Source: Veillonellales bacterium (GTDB taxonomy: Bacteria > Bacillota > Negativicutes > Veillonellales > Dialisteraceae). From it: DNA of 64,000 bases. Position 1 is the stretch's first letter. Each line of letters opens with the position of its first letter. The DNA lies in NCBI GenBank assembly GCA_944390485.1, contig CALXPQ010000002.1, forward strand, positions 1 to 64,000. Reading direction: 5' to 3'. A program made the position numbers and the translations under genes. Of the stretch, positions 60,326-64,000 are shown in pieces. A model generated the notes under the pieces. It saw only the letters and a list, made by a program, of their open reading frames with translations. It did not search any database and was not told the origin of the DNA.

Positions 60326-60787
60326 ATGGATCACTGCGTCATCGAGACGCCCGCGGGCCGGCTCTGCATCTGGGAGATCCGGGACTGCATCACGGAGTGC
60401 GCGTGGGTCAATGCGCCGCTCCGCGCGCCGGAGACGCCGCTCCTCACGGCGGCCGCGCGGGAAGTCGCGGAGTATTTCAAAAAGGAGCGCCGCACGTTCG
60501 ACCTGCCCATCGCCGCGCCGGGGACGGAGCTGGAGCAGAAGGTGTGGCAGGCGGTGCTCGCCGTCCCCTACGGGCGGACGGTGACGGCCGCGGCCCTCGC
60601 GGAGAAGCTGGGGCTCCGGAAGAAATTCCGCGCCGTGGTGGCCGCGTGCAACCGCAATCCCGTGGCGCTCTTCATCCCGTGCCACCGGGTCACCGCGGAG
60701 GACGGCGACGGCGGCTACGTGGGCGGCCTGGATGTGAAGCGCGCCCTCTGGGACGTGGAAGGCATCCGGAGCCGCGCGGCCCGGTAA
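60326..60787 (+). CDS. ogt: Methylated-DNA--protein-cysteine methyltransferase
   Basis: This 153-residue suicide repair protein removes alkyl groups from O6-guanine. The active-site cysteine is in FIPCHRV, followed by GGYVGGLDVKRALWDVE, and the helix-turn-helix region has PYGRTVTAAALAEKLG. The arginine-finger and recognition helix positions look normal. It starts 11 bases after the exonuclease stop behind AAGGAGGACCGCC, so it belongs to the same message. It lacks the Ada N-terminal domain and is therefore of Ogt type. Confidence 0.94.
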   Translation: MDHCVIETPAGRLCIWEIRDCITECAWVNAPLRAPETPLLTAAAREVAEYFKKERRTFDLPIAAPGTELEQKVWQAVLAVPYGRTVTAAALAEKLGLRKKFRAVVAACNRNPVALFIPCHRVTAEDGDGGYVGGLDVKRALWDVEGIRSRAAR

Positions 60788-60797
60788 AAAGACAAGG

Positions 60798-60839
60798 AAA
60801 AATCCCATCCGAACTCAGGAAGATCGGATGGGATTTTTT
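60798..60839. terminator. Bidirectional terminator
   Basis: AAAAATCCCATCCGA pairs with TCGGATGGGATTTTT (15 pairs) around an 11-base loop, between convergent units. Confidence 0.92.
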
Positions 60840-61440
60840 ATTGTGCCTCTTTGCCGATGAGCAGGTCCACATAGCGGTCCAGATTGGCCGGATCGGCGTA
60901 GGCGGACGAGGCGGGGCCGCCTTTGTTCAGCTCCAGCAGGATGGGAAATTCCAGCGCCGAGATGAGCTGGAGGCTCCGGAGCTCGATGTCGTCCCGGTCG
61001 GCGAGGCCGTACGCTTCGGCTACGGCGGCGGTGAATTTCGGCCAGCACTGCTCGTAGAGGAAGGTGAGGTAGAGGAAGTACGTGTCGTGCGCCGGGGCGG
61101 CGGAGCTGGTGAGCAGCCGGTAGAGAGACGGGTGGTTCCGCGCGAGCGGGATGTACGCCCGCATGTACCGGCGGAGCCGCTCCTTCGCGGGGACGCGCGT
61201 GTCGTCCAGACAGGAGACGACGCTTTCCACGTCGCCCATGAGCGTGTCCATGGCGAGGGCGATGAGCTGCTCCTTCGAGCCGAAGTAGTAGCGCACGGAG
61301 GAAATATTGACGTGCGCTTCGCCGGCGATGCGCCGCACCGTCGCGCCGCGGAAGCCCTGCTCCCGGAGGATGCGCGCCGTGGTGTCGATCATGCGGCGGC
61401 GGATGCGGGAGCCTTTGCGGGTGAGCGTCTTTTCGGTCAT
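60838..61440 (-). CDS. TetR-family transcriptional regulator
   Basis: The ATG at 61440 overlaps the stop of the upstream activase-related gene by four bases and follows AAAGGGAGCGCATT. The product has 200 residues. The N-terminal TetR helix-turn-helix is clear: ILREQGFRGATVRRIAGEAHVNISSVRYYFGSKEQLI. The C-terminal ligand domain resembles DUF1956/CecR-type regulators (RLRRYMRAYIPLARNHPSLYRLL). Because it is translated with the large dehydratase-activase gene, it may control that operon in response to an acyl-CoA or related ligand. Confidence 0.9.
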   Translation of the reverse strand: MTEKTLTRKGSRIRRRMIDTTARILREQGFRGATVRRIAGEAHVNISSVRYYFGSKEQLIALAMDTLMGDVESVVSCLDDTRVPAKERLRRYMRAYIPLARNHPSLYRLLTSSAAPAHDTYFLYLTFLYEQCWPKFTAAVAEAYGLADRDDIELRSLQLISALEFPILLELNKGGPASSAYADPANLDRYVDLLIGKEAQ

Positions 61441-64000
61441 AATGCGCTCCCTTTCTTCGCGGCGATGGTCTTGCGCAGGATGGCCTGCGGCTCGGTGACG
61501 GGCGCTTTCTCCGTGAGGGCGCTCATCATGAGCTTCAGGCGGTTCAGCTGGTTCACGTGGCTCACGCTGGCGTCGCAGTCCAGCGAGAGGAAGACCGCTT
61601 CCGGATAGGTGCTGTGCAGCTTGTGCGCCATGCCTTCGCCGGTGATGTGGTTCGGCAGGCAGGCGAAGGGCTGCAGGCACACGATGCCCCGGCAGCCGTG
61701 GCCGAGGAGGTCGATCATGTCCGCGGTGAGGAACCACCCTTCGCCTGCGCGGTGGCCCAGCGAGAGGTACTGCCGCGTGCGCTTCGCCAGCGTCTCGATG
61801 GGGGTGATCTCGTGGAAGCGGCGGGAGCGCTTCACGGCCTTTTCATAGGGCCGGCGGTACCATTCGAGGAGCCGGCGGATGAAGGTGTCGCGCAGGTCGC
61901 GCATCATGCTGCCGCCCAGGTATTTCCGCTGGAAGCGGCTGTCCAAGAGGCTGTAGAGGAAGAAGTCGAGGATGCCGCTCGCCTCGGCCTCGCCGCCGTT
62001 CGCTTCGATGGCGCGGGCCAGATCGTTCGACGCGATGGGGCTGAATTTGACGTAGATCTCGCCCACGATGCCGATGCGGGGCCGCCGCTCTTCCGTGAGG
62101 AGGGGCAGATGATCGAAGTCGGAGATGAGGCGGGCGAGGTTCTTCGCATAGGCGTGGTAGCTGTGCCCGTGGAGGAGCGCTTCGCCGCACCGCTTCTGCC
62201 ACTCCGAGCAGAGCGCCTCGGCGCTGCCCGGCACCTTTTCATAGGGGCGGGTGCGGTAGAGGCACTGCATGAGCGCGTCGCCGTAGATGGTGGCCATGAT
62301 GAGCCGCTGGGCGAGCGTCATGGTAATCTGGAAGCCCGGCTGCGGGGAGAGCCCTTCCGTATTGGCGGAAATGACCGGCACCTGCGAGAGGCCCGCTTCG
62401 GCGAGCGCCCGCTGGAGGAAGCCCAGATAGTTCGAGGCGCGGCACGCGCCGCCCGTCTGGGAGAGCATGACCGCCGTGCGGGAGAGGTCGTACTCGCCCG
62501 ACTGGAGCGCCCGCACGAGGGAGCCGATGGTGATGATCGCCGGATAGCAGGCGTCGTTGTTCACGTAGGACAGGCCCGTGTCGATGTCTTCCTTCACCGG
62601 CGGGAGGACCTTCAGCCGGTAGCCCGCGCCGCGGCCCGCCGCTTCGATGAGCGGGAAGTGGATGGGGGACATCTCCGGCACGAGGATGGTGTACGTGTCC
62701 TTCATGTCCTTCGTGAAGGCCGCGTGTTCGTAGGGCAGGTCCGGCACGGTATCCCGGTCCTCCTGCATCCGTTCCCGGATGGCCGCCAGGAGAGAGCGCA
62801 GGCGGATGCGCACCGCGCCGAGGTTCAGCCCTTCGTCAATCTTGAGGGACGTGTAGAGGCGGCTGCGGAAATTCATGATCTCCTGCACCTGGTCGGTGAC
62901 GACCGCATCGAGGCCGCAGCCGAAGGAATTGAGCTCCACCAGCTCGAGATTCGCGTGGCGGGTGACGTAGTCCGCCGCGCGGTAGAGGCGGCCGTGCCAG
63001 GTCCACTGGTTCAGCACGCGCAGGTTCGGCAGGCGGCCCAGAGGAGCCACGCCGTCTTCCGAGAGCACCGCCATGCCGAGCTGGTTGATCAGATCGGGGA
63101 TGCCGTGGTTCGCCGCGGGGTCCACGTGGTACGGCCGGCCGGCGAGGACGATGCCCACGAGGTGTTTCTCCTGGATCTCTTTCAGGACGCGCTTCGTCTC
63201 GGCGAGCAGGTCCGCCCTGTATTGGGCCATTTCTTCCCGCGCCGCTGTGATGGCCTGGAAAATGTCGCCGTAGGGGATGTGGAGCGGGGCCAGCTCTTCC
63301 ACGAGCCGCTTCTGGAGGGCGCTCGCATCGTGGAGCGGCAGGAACGGATGGAGGAAGGGGATGCCCGCTTTCTGGAAGAGCTCGTCCATATTGCCTGCGA
63401 TGGTCTCCGGATAGGACGTGACCATGGGGCACATGTAGTTGTTGTCGTTCTTCTCATCGGGGCCGCGGTCGATGCAGGGGTACCAGATGAAATCGGGCTT
63501 GCGCCGGATGAGGTCCGCGATGTGCGCATGCACCAGCTTCACCGGATAGCATTCCGAATAGGATGGGATGGTCTCCAGCGCGGTGATGGGGATCTGCCGG
63601 ATCTCCGCGCCGGACAGCACCACCCGGAAGCCGAGTTTCGTGAAGAAGGTGAACCAGAAGGGGTAGTCCTCGTACATATTGAGCGCGCGGGGGATGCCCA
63701 CGGAGCCGCGGGGGGCCTTCGCCTTCGGCAGCGGCCGGTAGGAGAAGAGGCGCTGGTACTTCCATTCATACATGTTCGGCAGGGTGGAGCGCGGCGCGGA
63801 TTTGCCGGTGAGGGCGATGGACGCGCCCCGCTCGCAGCGGTTGCCGGAGACGACCGCCCGGCCGTCGGAGAAGGTGGTCACCGTGATGAGGCAGTGGTTG
63901 CCGCAGCCGGGGCAGCGGTGCACGTCGGTCTTCATGGTGATGCGGGCGAGCGCTTCCGGCGTGACGAGCGTCGACCGGTGCGTCTCGGGGCAGCGGTCCT
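61437..64000 (-). CDS. 2-hydroxyacyl-CoA dehydratase activase-related protein, C-terminal part
   Basis: The frame is open at the right edge: before the Met at 63935 it continues as DRCPETHR...ALARIT without a stop, so the 5' end lies outside the window. At least 850 residues are present. It matches the C-terminal portion of the very long (over 1300 residue) activase-related proteins with DUF2229 and HgdB-like regions. Visible are a CPGCGNHC cysteine cluster, VGIPRALNMYEDYPFWFTFF, PSYSECYPVKLVHAHI, GRPYHVDPAANHG and SQTGGACRASNY. Such proteins activate or form part of oxygen-sensitive 2-hydroxyacyl-CoA dehydratases of amino-acid fermentation. The missing N-terminus would carry the ATPase domains. 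Confidence 0.85.
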   Translation of the reverse strand, partial: DRCPETHRSTLVTPEALARITMKTDVHRCPGCGNHCLITVTTFSDGRAVVSGNRCERGASIALTGKSAPRSTLPNMYEWKYQRLFSYRPLPKAKAPRGSVGIPRALNMYEDYPFWFTFFTKLGFRVVLSGAEIRQIPITALETIPSYSECYPVKLVHAHIADLIRRKPDFIWYPCIDRGPDEKNDNNYMCPMVTSYPETIAGNMDELFQKAGIPFLHPFLPLHDASALQKRLVEELAPLHIPYGDIFQAITAAREEMAQYRADLLAETKRVLKEIQEKHLVGIVLAGRPYHVDPAANHGIPDLINQLGMAVLSEDGVAPLGRLPNLRVLNQWTWHGRLYRAADYVTRHANLELVELNSFGCGLDAVVTDQVQEIMNFRSRLYTSLKIDEGLNLGAVRIRLRSLLAAIRERMQEDRDTVPDLPYEHAAFTKDMKDTYTILVPEMSPIHFPLIEAAGRGAGYRLKVLPPVKEDIDTGLSYVNNDACYPAIITIGSLVRALQSGEYDLSRTAVMLSQTGGACRASNYLGFLQRALAEAGLSQVPVISANTEGLSPQPGFQITMTLAQRLIMATIYGDALMQCLYRTRPYEKVPGSAEALCSEWQKRCGEALLHGHSYHAYAKNLARLISDFDHLPLLTEERRPRIGIVGEIYVKFSPIASNDLARAIEANGGEAEASGILDFFLYSLLDSRFQRKYLGGSMMRDLRDTFIRRLLEWYRRPYEKAVKRSRRFHEITPIETLAKRTRQYLSLGHRAGEGWFLTADMIDLLGHGCRGIVCLQPFACLPNHITGEGMAHKLHSTYPEAVFLSLDCDASVSHVNQLNRLKLMMSALTEKAPVTEPQAILRKTIAAKKGSAL

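Overview
The window is GC-rich bacterial chromosome and reads as a diderm Firmicute of the class Negativicutes. The strongest clue is a protein at 8042-9280 with a signal peptide, one SLH domain, a short coiled coil and a beta-barrel ending in Phe. This is the OmpM-type porin architecture of that class. T-box leaders, a ZTP-type riboswitch, a 2-hydroxyacyl-CoA dehydratase activase relative, an AGCS symporter and many amino-acid or peptide binding proteins fit an amino-acid-fermenting anaerobe. I cannot fix the genus. No rRNA, tRNA, phage or transposase gene was seen.

Layout. 1-6250: peptide/nickel-type ABC operon (binding protein cut by the window edge, two permeases, two ATPases) ending in a serine hydrolase. 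8042-9280: SLH porin. 9330-14358 (minus): a second complete ABC operon. 14632-15567: AstE/AspA-like deacylase. 16337-18816 (minus): a binding protein plus one permease, an incomplete paralogue of the previous operon. 18880-20316: ZTP-type riboswitch and an OFA-family MFS transporter. 21187-27546 (minus): 5-oxoproline operon (pxpA, Nramp-like transporter, pxpB, pxpC, biotin carrier, biotin carboxylase, DUF1445) behind a strong promoter and a leader with three terminator-like hairpins. 28032-30235 (minus): glycosyltransferase and a RuBisCO-like protein. 30455-33482 (minus): PadR regulator, DUF1700 membrane protein and five small exported proteins rich in His, Asp, Tyr or Cys.

35439-37035: isoleucine-type T-box and a LivJ-type binding protein. 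37151-43531: upp, an orphan peptide-binding protein, an AGCS symporter, an alpha/beta hydrolase and a CaiB-type CoA-transferase. 44351-47661: a second T-box (probably phenylalanine), a periplasmic cyclohexadienyl dehydratase-like protein and two TrpX-like binding lipoproteins. 49443-56637: aldehyde dehydrogenase, pseudouridine synthase, P-type ATPase, a two-helix peptide and glutamate dehydrogenase. 57621-60787: Bcr-type MFS exporter, B3/B4-domain protein, DnaQ-like exonuclease and Ogt. 60838-64000 (minus): TetR regulator and the cut end of a very large dehydratase-activase protein.

The common theme is uptake and fermentation of peptides and amino acids: several binding proteins (some without their own permease), 5-oxoproline and glutamate catabolism, T-box control of amino-acid uptake, and CoA-linked fermentation. 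Roughly 7 kb, about a tenth of the window, is a family of gene-free mosaic repeats in seven intergenic blocks (about 6391-7655, 15715-16250, 20450-21130, 33690-35340, 43660-44290, 47735-49340, 56745-57325). Their modules recur in different combinations and orientations. One module is a hairpin whose stem sequence changes between copies while the two arms stay complementary. These repeats, and the PadR-controlled cluster of small exported proteins, are the most interesting unexplained items here.
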